From the NCBI GenBank assembly GCA_910575435.1, contig CAJTGI010000011.1, forward strand, positions 56,356 through 120,355: 64,000 bases of DNA, written 5' to 3'. This document shows positions 36,263 to 45,186 of the stretch, in pieces; the stretch's first letter is position 1; the number at the start of each line of letters is the position of its first letter. Position numbers and translations under genes: made by a program. Below the pieces are notes generated by a model. The model was given only the letters and a program-made list of their open reading frames with translations. It was not told the origin of the DNA and did no database searches. The stretch is from Clostridiaceae bacterium. Lineage in GTDB: Bacteria > Bacillota > Clostridia > Lachnospirales > Lachnospiraceae.

Positions 36263-36697
36263 CTACTGAAACACTCTGGCGATATCCTCCTGGCTGAACA
36301 GCTTCACCTCTCTGCTTTCCAGCAGTTCGGCAGCCTCATCCCCGTTGGAAATCTTGCATATGATGGAGGAGTCATCCTCCTTGTTAGACAGGACATAGGT
36401 GTATTCCACATTCAGCCCGGCCTTGCAAACAATGCCCAAAATCTCCTGCAGCGTCCCTACCTGGTGAGACAATCTTACCGCCAGCACATCTGTCAGCCGG
36501 GCGGTAAAGCCTTTGCTCTTCAAAGCCGACTGCGCCGCTTCCGGCTTTGCGGTAATCAGCCTGAGAATCCCATATTCACTGGTATCCGCCAGACTCAGGG
36601 AGATGATATTAATCCGCTCTTCCTTCAAGACGTCGAGAACTTCCTCCAGACGCCCCTCCTCATTTTCAATAAATACCGACAACTGCTTTATAAACAT
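36263..36697 (-). CDS. Tandem ACT-domain regulatory protein
   Basis: A 144-residue protein made of two ACT domains (1-68: QLSVFIENEEGRLEEVLDVL; 70-140: VRLSHQVGTLQEILGIV). ACT domains bind amino acids. Such stand-alone tandem ACT genes regularly adjoin phenylacetate-CoA ligase and indolepyruvate oxidoreductase genes in Clostridia and Archaea. It starts 29 bases past paaK on the same strand with GGAGGG. Probable aromatic amino acid sensor for the cluster. Confidence 0.9.
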   Translation of the reverse strand: MFIKQLSVFIENEEGRLEEVLDVLKEERINIISLSLADTSEYGILRLITAKPEAAQSALKSKGFTARLTDVLAVRLSHQVGTLQEILGIVCKAGLNVEYTYVLSNKEDDSSIICKISNGDEAAELLESREVKLFSQEDIARVFQ

Positions 36698-36726
36698 ATT
36701 CTGCCCTCCAATCTATTTTTTAGCTG

Positions 36727-38025
36727 CTATTCGTATTTCCGCTTGTCAATCACATGCACTGCCTTGCCCATGCTGCGCTCCAAGGTCTTTGGCTCCACCA
36801 GCTTAATCTTGGCCGCAAGACCAATAGCATTCTGAATCACATGTCCTATCCTTTTGGTGAGGTTCTCTAATTCCCGAATCTCGTCAGAGAAGAATCGCTC
36901 CTCCACCTCCACCTGAATCTCCAAGGTATCCAAGTTATTTTTCCGATCCACGATCATCATATAGTGGGGCGTAGTGCCTCCCATTTCCAGCAACGCCGCC
37001 TCAATCTGGGACGGGAATACATTCACCCCTCGGATAATCAGCATATCGTCAGAACGTCCCTTGAATCGGCTAATCCGTGCCAGGGTCCTGCCACAGTCGC
37101 ATTTGTCATATTCGATGCTGGTCAAATCCTTCGTGCGATAGCGAAGCAGAGGCAAGCCCTCCTTGGTCAGCGTAGTAAATACCAGTTCTCCCGTCTCGCC
37201 CTTCTCCATAGGCTCCAGCGTTTCAGGATTGATGATTTCCGGAAGGAAATGGTCCTCGTACACGTGAAGCCCCTTGTGGTACTGGCAGTCACAGGCAACG
37301 CCCGGCCCCATCACTTCGGAAAGGCCATAGATGTCAAAAGCATTAATATGTAGTTTCTGCTCTATCTGCTTCCGCATATTCTCCGTCCAAGGCTCTGCAC
37401 CGCAGACCGCCGCTTTCAGCTTGATATTGGGAATATCCCCTGCCTCCTCCAGCACTTCCGCAATGTGAAGGAGATAGGATGGCGTGCAGGCAATGGCAGT
37501 CACGCCAAAATCCTTCATCATGGTGGTGAGTTTCTTCGTATTTCCCGTGGACATGGGCACTACCATGGCGCCAAGATTTTCCGCGCCCCCGTGGGCACCC
37601 AGCCCTCCCGTAAATAATCCATAGCCATAGGCAACCTGGATAATATCCCCCCGGGTAACTCCCGCCTGGCTCAGCGCCCTGGCCACGCATTCGCTCCAGA
37701 TATCCAGATCCCTCCTGGTATAGCCCACCACCGTAGCCTTTCCAGTCGTTCCAGAAGATGCGTGGATGCGAACAATTTCCGATTCCGGAACGGCGAATAA
37801 TCCGAAAGGATAGGTATCGCGCAAATCGTTCTTCGTGGTGTAGGGCAGCTTGGGCAAATCCTCAATCCCCTTAATATCCCCCGGCTCAATTCCCAATACC
37901 TGCATCTTTTTCCGATAAAATTCCACATTGTGGTATACCCGGTCCACCGTCTTGACCAGACGCTTGCTTTGCAGATGCTCCATCTCATCCCTGCTCATGC
38001 ATTCCTTCGCTTCATTCCATATCAT
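36727..38025 (-). CDS. paaK: Phenylacetate-CoA ligase
   Basis: A 432-residue ANL enzyme of the PaaK type. Seen: [17 protein letters not shown] (P-loop), [23 protein letters not shown] (A7 Asp), [19 protein letters not shown] (hinge Lys/Arg region) and a C-terminal domain ending [11 protein letters not shown]. In these clusters it is thought to run with IorAB, which make aryl-acetyl-CoA from aryl pyruvates: the ligase can conserve that energy as ATP by releasing aryl acetate. GGAGG precedes the ATG; iorB lies 104 bases upstream. Confidence 0.93.
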   Translation of the reverse strand: MIWNEAKECMSRDEMEHLQSKRLVKTVDRVYHNVEFYRKKMQVLGIEPGDIKGIEDLPKLPYTTKNDLRDTYPFGLFAVPESEIVRIHASSGTTGKATVVGYTRRDLDIWSECVARALSQAGVTRGDIIQVAYGYGLFTGGLGAHGGAENLGAMVVPMSTGNTKKLTTMMKDFGVTAIACTPSYLLHIAEVLEEAGDIPNIKLKAAVCGAEPWTENMRKQIEQKLHINAFDIYGLSEVMGPGVACDCQYHKGLHVYEDHFLPEIINPETLEPMEKGETGELVFTTLTKEGLPLLRYRTKDLTSIEYDKCDCGRTLARISRFKGRSDDMLIIRGVNVFPSQIEAALLEMGGTTPHYMMIVDRKNNLDTLEIQVEVEERFFSDEIRELENLTKRIGHVIQNAIGLAAKIKLVEPKTLERSMGKAVHVIDKRKYE

Positions 38026-38129
38026 ACTGCCTGCCTCCTATTTTCTCCTCGTCTATATCCGATCTTTCCTAGCCGTCTCTACTTTCAACCTAATTCTCCC
38101 CGCAGAGTGCGGGGTGCGAATAGGGTCTC

Positions 38130-38696
38130 TCATGCGCCATATCCAGCCAGAAATGCTTTCTGGTTAATCTCTATCGTCTTTGGGGGAACTGTCTTTTCTA
38201 TAACCTCCAGCCATGCCTCCTTGGAAAAATCCATGTGCCTTGCAGCCATCCCCAGCACGATTATATTAAATACCTTGGAATTGCCTAGTCGCTTAGCCTC
38301 TTCCATGGCATCCATCTTATATACCGTATGTTCCCGTTCCAGCCCTTCCACGATATTATCCGGATACTGGGCCGCCCCGGTCACCACGGTAATGGGCTCG
38401 ATGCGCTGCTCGTTGACCACGAGAACGCCATCCTTTTTCAGGAAATGGGAATAGCGGAGCGCCTCCAGCTTCTCAAAGGCAATCAATACATCTGCCTGCC
38501 CCTCTTCCACGATGGGCTCAGCCACCTTTTCCCCGTATCGCACGAAGGTCACCACGCTTCCCCCCCGCTGGGCCATGCCGTGTACCTCGGACAATTTCAC
38601 ATCGTATCCCGCATCCAGCGTGATGCCGCCCAGAATCCGGCTGGTCAGCAGGGTGCCCTGGCCGCCTACGCCTACAATCATTATATTCTTCGTCAT
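38130..38696 (-). CDS. iorB: Indolepyruvate ferredoxin oxidoreductase, beta subunit
   Basis: A 188-residue gamma-type domain of the 2-oxoacid oxidoreductase family (IMIVGVGGQGTLLTSRILGG; EVHGMAQRGGSVVTFVRYG). It pairs with IorA to convert indolepyruvate and related aryl pyruvates to aryl-acetyl-CoA, CO2 and reduced ferredoxin. Size is typical. GAGGTAGAG lies before ATG. It is 76 bases downstream of iorA. Confidence 0.95.
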   Translation of the reverse strand: MTKNIMIVGVGGQGTLLTSRILGGITLDAGYDVKLSEVHGMAQRGGSVVTFVRYGEKVAEPIVEEGQADVLIAFEKLEALRYSHFLKKDGVLVVNEQRIEPITVVTGAAQYPDNIVEGLEREHTVYKMDAMEEAKRLGNSKVFNIIVLGMAARHMDFSKEAWLEVIEKTVPPKTIEINQKAFLAGYGA

Positions 38697-38772
38697 ATCT
38701 CTACCTCGTTTCTACTGACTTTATAGATTTTCTATGACACGGTTCTTTCGTGTCTTCAGAAATCTACATTTC

Positions 38773-40503
38773 TTACACAGTTTCTATCGCGTCAAATTTG
38801 CAGAGCTGCTTGCAGAGGCCACAGCCATTGCACATGGTCTCGTCAATGGCAATGGAGCCATCAGGATTCTTCGTCAGGGCGGGACAGCCCGGCTTCAGGC
38901 ACATGCCGCATTTCTTGCAGGCATCTTCCACCGGCTTGCACTTATTCGGGAACACATTGCCCTTCAGCAATACGCAGGGCGCCTTGGTGATGATAACGGA
39001 AACCGCATCCCTGGCCACCTCTTCCTTTACCACCTTCTCCAGTTTCTCCGTGTCAAAAGCTTCTACTTCTACCACATGCTCAATTCCCATGGCCTTGCAA
39101 AGCTGGAATATATTGATGGCGGGAACAATCTCCCCTTTCAGCGTCTTTCCGGTAGCCGCATGGTCCTGATGCCCAGTCATGCCCGTGGTAGAATTGTCCA
39201 GAATCATCACGGTTCCCGTGGCCTGATTGTACACCATATTCATCAGGGAATTCACCCCTGTATGCATGAAAGTGGAATCTCCGATGACAGCCACCCAGTT
39301 TTTAATATATTCTTTGCCCTTCGCTTTCTCCATGCCGTGGAGGGTGGAAATGCTAGCGCCCATGCAGATCGTGGTATCAATGACATTCAGCGGGGGAACT
39401 GCCCCCAGCGTGTAGCAGCCGATGTCCCCTGCCGCATGGATTCCCAACTTATTTAAAACGGAATAGACGCTTCTGTGGGGACAGCCGGGACACAGAATGG
39501 GCGGCCTTGCCGGAACCTGCGCCGGCGCTTTGCCACTGACTTCCTCCTTCAAAATCTTTTCACGGATTAGATTGGCAGAGTATTCCCCCTGCAAGGTAAA
39601 GATTTCCTTGCCCACGGCCTCGATTCCCCAGGACTTTACCTGCTCCTCGATGACCGGCTCCAACTCCTCAAATATGTATAGTTTATCAACCTTGGATGCA
39701 AATTCCTCAATCAGCTTTCTTGGCAGGGGATGCACCATGCCCAATTTCAGCACAGAAGCATCGGGACAAGCCTCCTTCACATACTGGTAGGGAATGCCGC
39801 TGGTAATAAATCCAACCGAGGTATCATTGTATTCCGCTTTATTAATAGCAAAGCCGCAACCGTCCTCTGCCATCGCCTTCATTCTCTGCTCCACGTAGAC
39901 ATGGCGGCCGATAGCGTTTCCCGGCATCATGACAAACTTTCCAGGATTCCTCTCATAAGGCTTATCTTCCACCTCCATCCGCTCCTCCAGCGTAACTGTC
40001 CCCTGGGAATGTGCCAGTCGGGTAGTGGTCCTGACGATGACTGGCGTGTCATATTTTTCGCTAATCTCATAGGCGAACTTCACGAAATCCTTCGCTTCCT
40101 GGCTGTCAGAAGGTTCCAGCACGGGAACCAGGGCAGCCCGGGCTACGCATCTTGTATCCTGCTCATTCTGAGAACTGTACAGCCCGGGATCATCCGCTGC
40201 CACCAGGACCAAGCCGCCATTCACTCCCCCATAGGAAATCGTGTACAGCGGGTCGCTTGCCACGTTTACCCCCACATGCTTCATAGAGGCCATGGCCCTG
40301 ACCCCGCTGATGGAGGCACCAATGGCAACTTCCGTGGCAACTTTCTCATTGGGCGACCACTCCGCATAAATTTCATCATACAGAGCAATATTTTCGCTAA
40401 TCTCCGTGCTGGGCGTGCCAGGATACGCAGCGGAAACCTTCACCCCCGCCTCATAGGCTCCTCTGGCAATCGCCTCATTCCCCAACATAATTTTCTTTTC
40501 CAA
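38773..40503 (-). CDS. iorA: Indolepyruvate ferredoxin oxidoreductase, alpha subunit
   Basis: A 576-residue subunit: a pyrimidine-binding domain at the N-terminus (GNEAIARGAYEAGVKVSAAYPGTPSTE), a central thiamine-diphosphate domain (ICPGCPHRSV, GDIGCYTLGA, VIGDSTFMHTG), and two C-terminal 4Fe-4S motifs (CKKCGMCLKPGCP; CNGCGLCKQLC). It decarboxylates aryl pyruvates and passes electrons to ferredoxin. The start is TTG 40503, supported by GGAAG 9 bases upstream; the next in-frame ATG is five codons in. First gene of iorA-iorB-paaK-ACT. Confidence 0.96.
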   Translation of the reverse strand: MEKKIMLGNEAIARGAYEAGVKVSAAYPGTPSTEISENIALYDEIYAEWSPNEKVATEVAIGASISGVRAMASMKHVGVNVASDPLYTISYGGVNGGLVLVAADDPGLYSSQNEQDTRCVARAALVPVLEPSDSQEAKDFVKFAYEISEKYDTPVIVRTTTRLAHSQGTVTLEERMEVEDKPYERNPGKFVMMPGNAIGRHVYVEQRMKAMAEDGCGFAINKAEYNDTSVGFITSGIPYQYVKEACPDASVLKLGMVHPLPRKLIEEFASKVDKLYIFEELEPVIEEQVKSWGIEAVGKEIFTLQGEYSANLIREKILKEEVSGKAPAQVPARPPILCPGCPHRSVYSVLNKLGIHAAGDIGCYTLGAVPPLNVIDTTICMGASISTLHGMEKAKGKEYIKNWVAVIGDSTFMHTGVNSLMNMVYNQATGTVMILDNSTTGMTGHQDHAATGKTLKGEIVPAINIFQLCKAMGIEHVVEVEAFDTEKLEKVVKEEVARDAVSVIITKAPCVLLKGNVFPNKCKPVEDACKKCGMCLKPGCPALTKNPDGSIAIDETMCNGCGLCKQLCKFDAIETV

Positions 40504-40696
40504 TTCGATCTACTTCCTTTCTCGCTTTCTTTTCCTTTATGTACCTTTTTTCAGAATCATGGATCAGGATTCCAGAATCAATATTTTCCAGATCTAGATA
40601 AAGGAATTTCTGAGTACAGATAGTCTTATTTTAACACATCTCTAGCATGTATTCCACCATCTATTTTTCCCATTTCATGTTTCATTGCGATTATCT

Positions 40697-40768
40697 GTTA
40701 CTATTCACAGTCGATGTGAAAAATAGATAATATTTCATTATCCTTTTACATCAACCTTGAATAGCAAC
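40697..40768. mobile_element. Short palindromic insertion element, 72 bp
   Basis: Ends GTTACTATTCAC and TTGAATAGCAAC are inverted repeats. Most of the element folds into one imperfect hairpin. It is flanked by perfect 8-bp direct repeats GATTATCT (40689-40696, 40769-40776), the mark of a transposed unit. Related to the copies at 54077 and 54976. It has no coding capacity. It lies in the 400-bp gap 40504-40903, which otherwise holds only the promoter of the next gene. Confidence 0.8.
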
Positions 40769-40842
40769 GATTATCTACTTTTAATTCTGATACGTTCATT
40801 TGCATCAACCAAGACATATGTCATAAAAATGTGTGTGAAATA

Positions 40843-40871
40843 TTGTATTTTGCTAATAATTAGTATATAAT
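40843..40871 (+). promoter_or_regulatory. Promoter of the Rpn-like gene
   Basis: TTGTAT, 17 bases, TATAAT, 33 bases before the TTG start codon. Confidence 0.6.
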
Positions 40872-40903
40872 ATATATAGCCGTATGCAAAGGAGGATTCT
40901 GGC

Positions 40904-41800
40904 TTGGCAAATGCAAATGAAACCGTTCATACAAACATTAAATTCAAGGATAGACTATTCCGCATCGTATTTGGTGCTGAGGAGAATAAGAAACATCTGA
41001 TTTCCCTTTATAACGCCCTCAACGGTACTGACTTCGGGGAATCCGAAACGATTGAAATTACCACCCTCGATGATGCCATTTACATTCGGATAAAGAATGA
41101 TATTTCATTTATCATTGCCTCCGATTTGAGTTTATATGAACAGCAAAGCACGTTTAATCCCAATATGCCTCTCAGGGGATTTTTATACTATGGGCATCTA
41201 TTTGAACAGTATGTTAAGAAAATGGGGTATGACATATATGGAAAGACACTGATTAAGTTACCCAATCCCAAATATGTCGTATTCTATAACGGTCTAGACG
41301 AAAAGGAAGACTGCGTCAATCTAAAATTATCCGATGCATTTATTAAGCCAGGTAGCGGAAAAGACTTCGAGTGGACTGCCACGATGCTTAACATCAACCA
41401 GGGGCACAACACAGAACTTATGGAGAAATGCGTGCCTTTGGGAGAGTATTCAGATTTTATTGCCCTAGTGCGCAAGCATCAGGAGTCACTGCCTTTTGAC
41501 AAAGCAGTGGATAAAGCGGTAACTGCTGCGCAGGGATGGCCCTGCATAGGTCCATATTTATTCAATCACAGAAATGAGGTGAGGGATGTGTTATTAACGG
41601 AATTTGATGCGGAATTACATGACAAAGCCACTTATGAGGCTGGAGAAGCTGCAGGCTTGATGAAAGGAAAAATAAAATCTTTAGCAGAATTAGTAGTTAA
41701 TGGCTTAATTCCTTTGGATGTCGCAACTTCTCAGCTTAATCTGTCTGAAGAAGACTTCATCCAGCAAGCGCTGATGCTTAACATCTCTATCAAGCAATAG
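40904..41800 (+). CDS. Rpn-family recombination-promoting nuclease / PD-(D/E)XK transposase-like protein
   Basis: A 298-residue protein of the Rpn/PD-(D/E)XK transposase-like family. Motifs: NIKFKDRLFRIVFGAEENKKHLISLYNALNG near the N-terminus, NDISFIIASDLSLYEQQSTFNPNMPLR (nuclease core), and KYVVFYNG. The C-terminus has the typical helical tail (YEAGEAAGLMKGKIKSLAELVVNG). The start is TTG 40904, 8 bases after AAAGGAGG. Members often occur in many copies per Lachnospiraceae genome and have weak DNA endonuclease activity with a role in recombination. Single gene beside a short mobile element; no terminal repeats around it suggest it is itself an insertion sequence. Confidence 0.88.
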   Translation: MANANETVHTNIKFKDRLFRIVFGAEENKKHLISLYNALNGTDFGESETIEITTLDDAIYIRIKNDISFIIASDLSLYEQQSTFNPNMPLRGFLYYGHLFEQYVKKMGYDIYGKTLIKLPNPKYVVFYNGLDEKEDCVNLKLSDAFIKPGSGKDFEWTATMLNINQGHNTELMEKCVPLGEYSDFIALVRKHQESLPFDKAVDKAVTAAQGWPCIGPYLFNHRNEVRDVLLTEFDAELHDKATYEAGEAAGLMKGKIKSLAELVVNGLIPLDVATSQLNLSEEDFIQQALMLNISIKQ

Positions 41801-41849
41801 TTGAATCTATATCTTTGCAGTATGAATTGCATTATTTTGAGAAATACCA

Positions 41850-41892
41850 GACTGTCTCTTTTGATACGTATATTGATTCAAAAGAGGCAGTC
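41850..41892. terminator. 14-bp hairpin between the Rpn gene and convergent remnants
   Basis: GACTGTCTCTTTTG (41850-41863) pairs with CAAAAGAGGCAGTC (41879-41892), one G-T pair, loop of 15. No T run. It overlaps the tail of the response-regulator fragment. Confidence 0.5.
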
Positions 41893-41943
41893 CCCAAGCA
41901 TCTCCCTGATTTCCTTTTCGTCATCACACACTGCTATCCGCAT
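41878..41943 (-). pseudogene. N-terminal fragment of a response regulator
   Basis: Twenty-one codons read MRIAVCDDEKEIREMLGDCL plus one Phe, then TGA. The first 17 residues match the start of LytTR-type receivers (acidic pair DDE). The start overlaps the end of the upstream ORF by 20 bases, as if they once formed an operon. The rest of the gene has been deleted, and the break falls in a hairpin. Confidence 0.6.
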
Positions 41944-42280
41944 ACCATGTAGGAATGGACTTTTGCATATTATCATACCATGCAAGAATATCTTCTGCCT
42001 GATCATACATTGCCCGGACTTCCCTTTCACCGAAAGAAATCGCCCAGGAAAGAGAACCGAGAGCATTGCTACACATATAAAGAGCAAGCAGCCTCCAAAA
42101 TTCAATCGGTACTTCATCGTCAAAATATCCATTTACGATTCCACACGCAAAGATCGGTGCTTTCTGGGCAGAAAATACAATGCGATTAAATTCCTTATCC
42201 TCTGCTGTCACGCAATATTTTTCATCGCATGACCAGCCCTTATGGATGGGCACGCTGGAAATGATTTTTATTTTTGGCAT
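41924..42280 (-). CDS. Hypothetical protein of 118 residues
   Basis: A soluble protein with no recognised family (MPKIKIISSVPIHKGWSCDE at the start, aromatic-rich C-terminal half). Supported by GGAGG 9 bases before ATG 42280 and by a plausible amino acid composition; the overlapping plus-strand frame has no ribosome site. It is followed by a response-regulator fragment, so the gene pair is a remnant of a larger unit. The C-terminus may have been altered by the same event. Confidence 0.6.
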   Translation of the reverse strand: MPKIKIISSVPIHKGWSCDEKYCVTAEDKEFNRIVFSAQKAPIFACGIVNGYFDDEVPIEFWRLLALYMCSNALGSLSWAISFGEREVRAMYDQAEDILAWYDNMQKSIPTWYADSSV

Positions 42281-42369
42281 TCGCTTGTTCCTCCAATAAC
42301 CAAGTGTTTATTAATCAAAACAACTGTTGCTATGCAATAATTGTTCATCCTTTCATACTATCATATTTC

Positions 42370-42399
42370 TTAGCATTTTTTTTCTTTTTATGGTATAAT
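42370..42399 (+). promoter_or_regulatory. Promoter of the 160-residue acetyltransferase gene
   Basis: TTAGCA, 18 bases, TATAAT, about 40 bases before the start codon; A+T-rich spacer. Confidence 0.45.
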
Positions 42400-42440
42400 C
42401 CAAGGGCAGTAGCTAATACAGACCAGGAGGATGCATAACC

Positions 42441-42923
42441 ATGCCAATAAAATTAATACCCGCATATGATCATCTGCAAGAGGTACATCAACTTTTTTCA
42501 GAATATACAGACCTTTTGATTCATGGCGATTCCAATTTTGCCAAATATTTGGAAATTCAAAATTATGATGATGAAATACAGCACTTAGAAAAAAAGTACG
42601 GCATGCCAGAAGGGCGATTATACTTAGCTTATTTTGATGACAGGCTGGCCGGCTGCATTGGATTGAAAAAGATAGATTCTGCAAATTGCGAAATGAAACG
42701 CCTATATGTAAGACCACAATTTCGGGGCAAACATATAGGCAATATTCTCATTCAGCAGATTATTGATGATGCCAGGGAAATCGGCTATGCGCATATGCTT
42801 TTAGACACGCTGCCCTTTCTGCAAAGCGCAGTGCATATGTACAAGAGATTGGGATTTTATGAAATCCAACGCTATAATGATAGCCCTATGGCGTCCTCCA
42901 TTTACATGAAGTTGGATTTATAA
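42441..42923 (+). CDS. GNAT-family N-acetyltransferase
   Basis: A 160-residue single GNAT domain: YLAYFDDRLAGCIGLKKI, the acetyl-CoA loop RLYVRPQFRGKHIGNILI (R-G-K-x-x-G), LLDTLPFLQSAVHMYKRLGF. GGAGG lies 10 bases before the ATG. Substrate unknown; small metabolite or peptide acetylation is typical. Its last 6 bases overlap the end of the convergent gene. Confidence 0.92.
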   Translation: MPIKLIPAYDHLQEVHQLFSEYTDLLIHGDSNFAKYLEIQNYDDEIQHLEKKYGMPEGRLYLAYFDDRLAGCIGLKKIDSANCEMKRLYVRPQFRGKHIGNILIQQIIDDAREIGYAHMLLDTLPFLQSAVHMYKRLGFYEIQRYNDSPMASSIYMKLDL

Positions 42924-43553
42924 CATGTGGCCAGAAAACATATCGCCAGAGCAAACGGATAAATACCTCTCTGCATATTCCTTAAACCATATCCCCTTGT
43001 TTTGAAACTGCCCGTTTCCCTCCAGAGACTGAATCCGTTCTCTTGCCCCTTGATATTCCTGATTATGAATCAAAACCAATATATCCTGAATGCTTCCTTG
43101 ATAACTTTCAGAATCAAATACGGAATAATAGTCCTCAATCGTTCCACTGCTGACCGTATCATGAAAATGCCTGACATAGGCCTCGGCGCATCGTTCCAGT
43201 GCATCCGGGCTCCACTCTGGCAATTCCTGCCTGCATTCATAACATGTCATGCCATAGATGGCAAATGCACCAATACAGCGCAGACTGAGGGGTTCCTTTT
43301 TATTTTCGGGCATATCCATAATATCCCAAAATAAATCATCCATCCACAAAGGCTTCATCCGCTCCAAAGAAGAGCAAAAACAACGACCATCCTTTTCCCT
43401 GATATCCACTAGCAGGGAAAAATACATATCCCCTTTTTTACCCCACACCATATAATCTTTTTTCTTAAGACCGTATGACTTCACAATCCCTTTTAATAGT
43501 TTGGACAAATATTGATTTAATTCCCTTAATTTCCTTTGCTGTTCCCTTGTCAT
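42918..43553 (-). CDS. Hypothetical cytosolic protein of 211 residues
   Basis: Not recognised. The first half looks like a compact alpha/beta domain (DYMVWGKKGDMYFSLLVDI; RCFCSSLERMKPLWMDDLFW); the second half is helical with many Tyr and Cys. GGAGG precedes ATG 43553. No membrane segments. Convergent with the acetyltransferase gene. Confidence 0.7.
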   Translation of the reverse strand: MTREQQRKLRELNQYLSKLLKGIVKSYGLKKKDYMVWGKKGDMYFSLLVDIREKDGRCFCSSLERMKPLWMDDLFWDIMDMPENKKEPLSLRCIGAFAIYGMTCYECRQELPEWSPDALERCAEAYVRHFHDTVSSGTIEDYYSVFDSESYQGSIQDILVLIHNQEYQGARERIQSLEGNGQFQNKGIWFKEYAERYLSVCSGDMFSGHML

Positions 43554-43815
43554 CGCTTTTCCTCCGTCCTATTTGGTTCTACTAGATGCTTTACCTTTAT
43601 CATTAGATTATAAACAAAGTTCATGATCTTTTTTGCACCCTTACAAGCAAACTTGCTCAATCCGCTTATTATTATATTTTGGCATAAGGTATTTGTAATT
43701 ACAACGAAAAACCTTTACCTTCCGGCTAAGTGGCATTATAATGTTGCTGTAATAACATCATTAAAACGCATAGAGAGCAGGAGGAATGCCCAACATATGC
43801 CAAGCATTGAAAATA

Positions 43816-44409
43816 ATGAAAGATAAGATGCACACCGGAGAATTATATTTGCCGGGAGACCAAGAAATCATGAAAGAGCAAGTATCATATCAGGACTTGC
43901 TTTGGGAATATAATTAAACAAAACCATCGGAGGTGTCAAAGAGAGCATCGCTGTTGAAAAAGATGCTGGGAGAATGCGGAGAGAACGTATACGTCGAAGC
44001 ACCATTCTATGCCAATTTTGGCGGACATCACTGTCATTTTGGCAATATGGTATATGCCAATTATCACCTGACCTGCGTGGACGATACCCATATCTATATA
44101 GGTGATTATACCATGATTGGCCCCAACGTGACCATTGCCACGGCAGGACATCCCATATTGCCGGAACTCCGCGAGCAGTTATACCAGTACAACATGCCCG
44201 TCCATATCGGAAGAAACTGCTGGATTGGCGCAGGGGCAATTATCATGCCGGGGGTATCGATCGGCGACGATTCTGTAATTGGCGCGGGCAGCGTAGTGAC
44301 GAAGGATATTCCCGAAGGTGTCGTTGCCGTGGGAAATCCATGCAGGGTCATGCGCGAAATCAATGAGCAGGACAAAGCATTTTATTATAAAGGAAGATCA
44401 TTCCAGTAA
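43816..44409 (+). pseudogene. Maltose/galactoside O-acetyltransferase with premature stop
   Basis: The frame from ATG 43816 encodes the family N-terminus (MHTGELYLPGD, LLWEYN), then TAA at 43915-43917. It continues in the same frame with TKPSEVSKRASLLKKMLG and the left-handed beta-helix hexapeptide domain (FYANFGGHHCHFGN; catalytic-type His in ATAGHP; CWIGAGAIIMPGVSIGDDSVIGAG). Relatives have Gln or His at the stop position (pattern YEFNxTRPSE), so a single nonsense change is likely. GTG 43933 could restart translation, but GGAG directly abuts it. AGGAGG at 43779-43784 is badly spaced for both early ATGs. Confidence 0.75.
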
Positions 44410-45072
44410 TTCTAATAATTCATATAAATGATCAATGCTTTCTTCCTTCTTCTCTCCCCGCCGTATCCAGATAAATTTGCAGTGGGCATTAAGTGCCGTT
44501 TTCCAATCCTTTTCCTCATCTCCAACAAAAACCAATTCTTCTATTGGAGTGGCAAATTTCTCAGAAATCATTTGCAAGCCTCTGCAATTCGGCTTCCTAT
44601 ATCCTGCCACAGAAGATGAAACATAATAATCGAAATACCCCAACAAATCCGGGATATCCCGTTTGAAAATTTCATCAGGCATTGCACTGGGCAAATCCGT
44701 CAATGCCGCTATCCCATAACCCCTATCCCTTAGTTTTCGCAATACATCAACTGTATCCGGAAATATTTCTGCCTTTAACTGCAGTCCGCTCCAAAAAGTT
44801 TCCATGAAGCTTTGAACGGGAATATCCATATGCCAGAGTTCCATTATTTTAGCAAAGATATCTTCTGCCGGATACTCAATTTCCCTGTAATTTATCCTTG
44901 GATTGAAATCCCTTAGCATTTGATTTGATTGTTCCAAAACCTCTTGGGAAATATGACACTCGAATTTCTGAATGATTGCTTCAAATCCCTCATAATAATA
45001 ATCCGCCCATGAATGAGGCATTCCAACATACTGCATGAGCGTCCCGCCCAAATCAAAAACTACGACTTTCAA
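44398..45072 (-). CDS. HAD-superfamily hydrolase
   Basis: About 224 residues from TTG 45072, which has AGGTG about 11 bases upstream; TTG 45117 would add 15 residues but has a poor ribosome site. HAD motifs: VVVFDLGGTL (nucleophile Asp), ALTDLPSA (motif II region), and FVGDEEKDWKTA (motif IV). A helical cap (residues about 20-90) marks subfamily I. It is a phosphatase for an unknown small phosphate ester. Its end overlaps the convergent acetyltransferase pseudogene by 12 bases. Confidence 0.88.
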   Translation of the reverse strand: MKVVVFDLGGTLMQYVGMPHSWADYYYEGFEAIIQKFECHISQEVLEQSNQMLRDFNPRINYREIEYPAEDIFAKIMELWHMDIPVQSFMETFWSGLQLKAEIFPDTVDVLRKLRDRGYGIAALTDLPSAMPDEIFKRDIPDLLGYFDYYVSSSVAGYRKPNCRGLQMISEKFATPIEELVFVGDEEKDWKTALNAHCKFIWIRRGEKKEESIDHLYELLELLE

Positions 45073-45136
45073 TATGATATAGCACCTACTTTCTATTTTT
45101 TTCCGGTAATTTGACAACTGCTTCTATACAATGCCA

Positions 45137-45180
45137 ATATTATAGTCAACGACAAAAATAATTGTCGTTGACTATAATAT
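45137..45180. other. Perfect 19-bp inverted repeat with promoter-like TATAAT in both arms
   Basis: ATATTATAGTCAACGACAA (45137-45155) and its exact complement (45162-45180) around AAATAA. It lies between the GH43 stop and the HAD start. It may be a T-less terminator for the GH43 gene or an operator over the HAD promoter; the minus-strand TATAAT is 70 bases from the HAD start codon. Confidence 0.6.
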
Positions 45181-45186
45181 ATCGCC

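Noticed and set aside
40904..41800. Rpn-like gene as part of an insertion sequence
   Set aside because: No terminal inverted repeats or target duplication found around the gene itself; the nearby short element ends before its promoter.
41801..42232. 143-codon plus-strand frame after the Rpn-like gene
   Set aside because: No ribosome site; the opposite strand has an ORF with GGAGG at correct spacing.
43623..43826. 67-codon plus-strand frame before the acetyltransferase pseudogene
   Set aside because: No ribosome site, biased composition, overlaps the start of the recognised reading frame.
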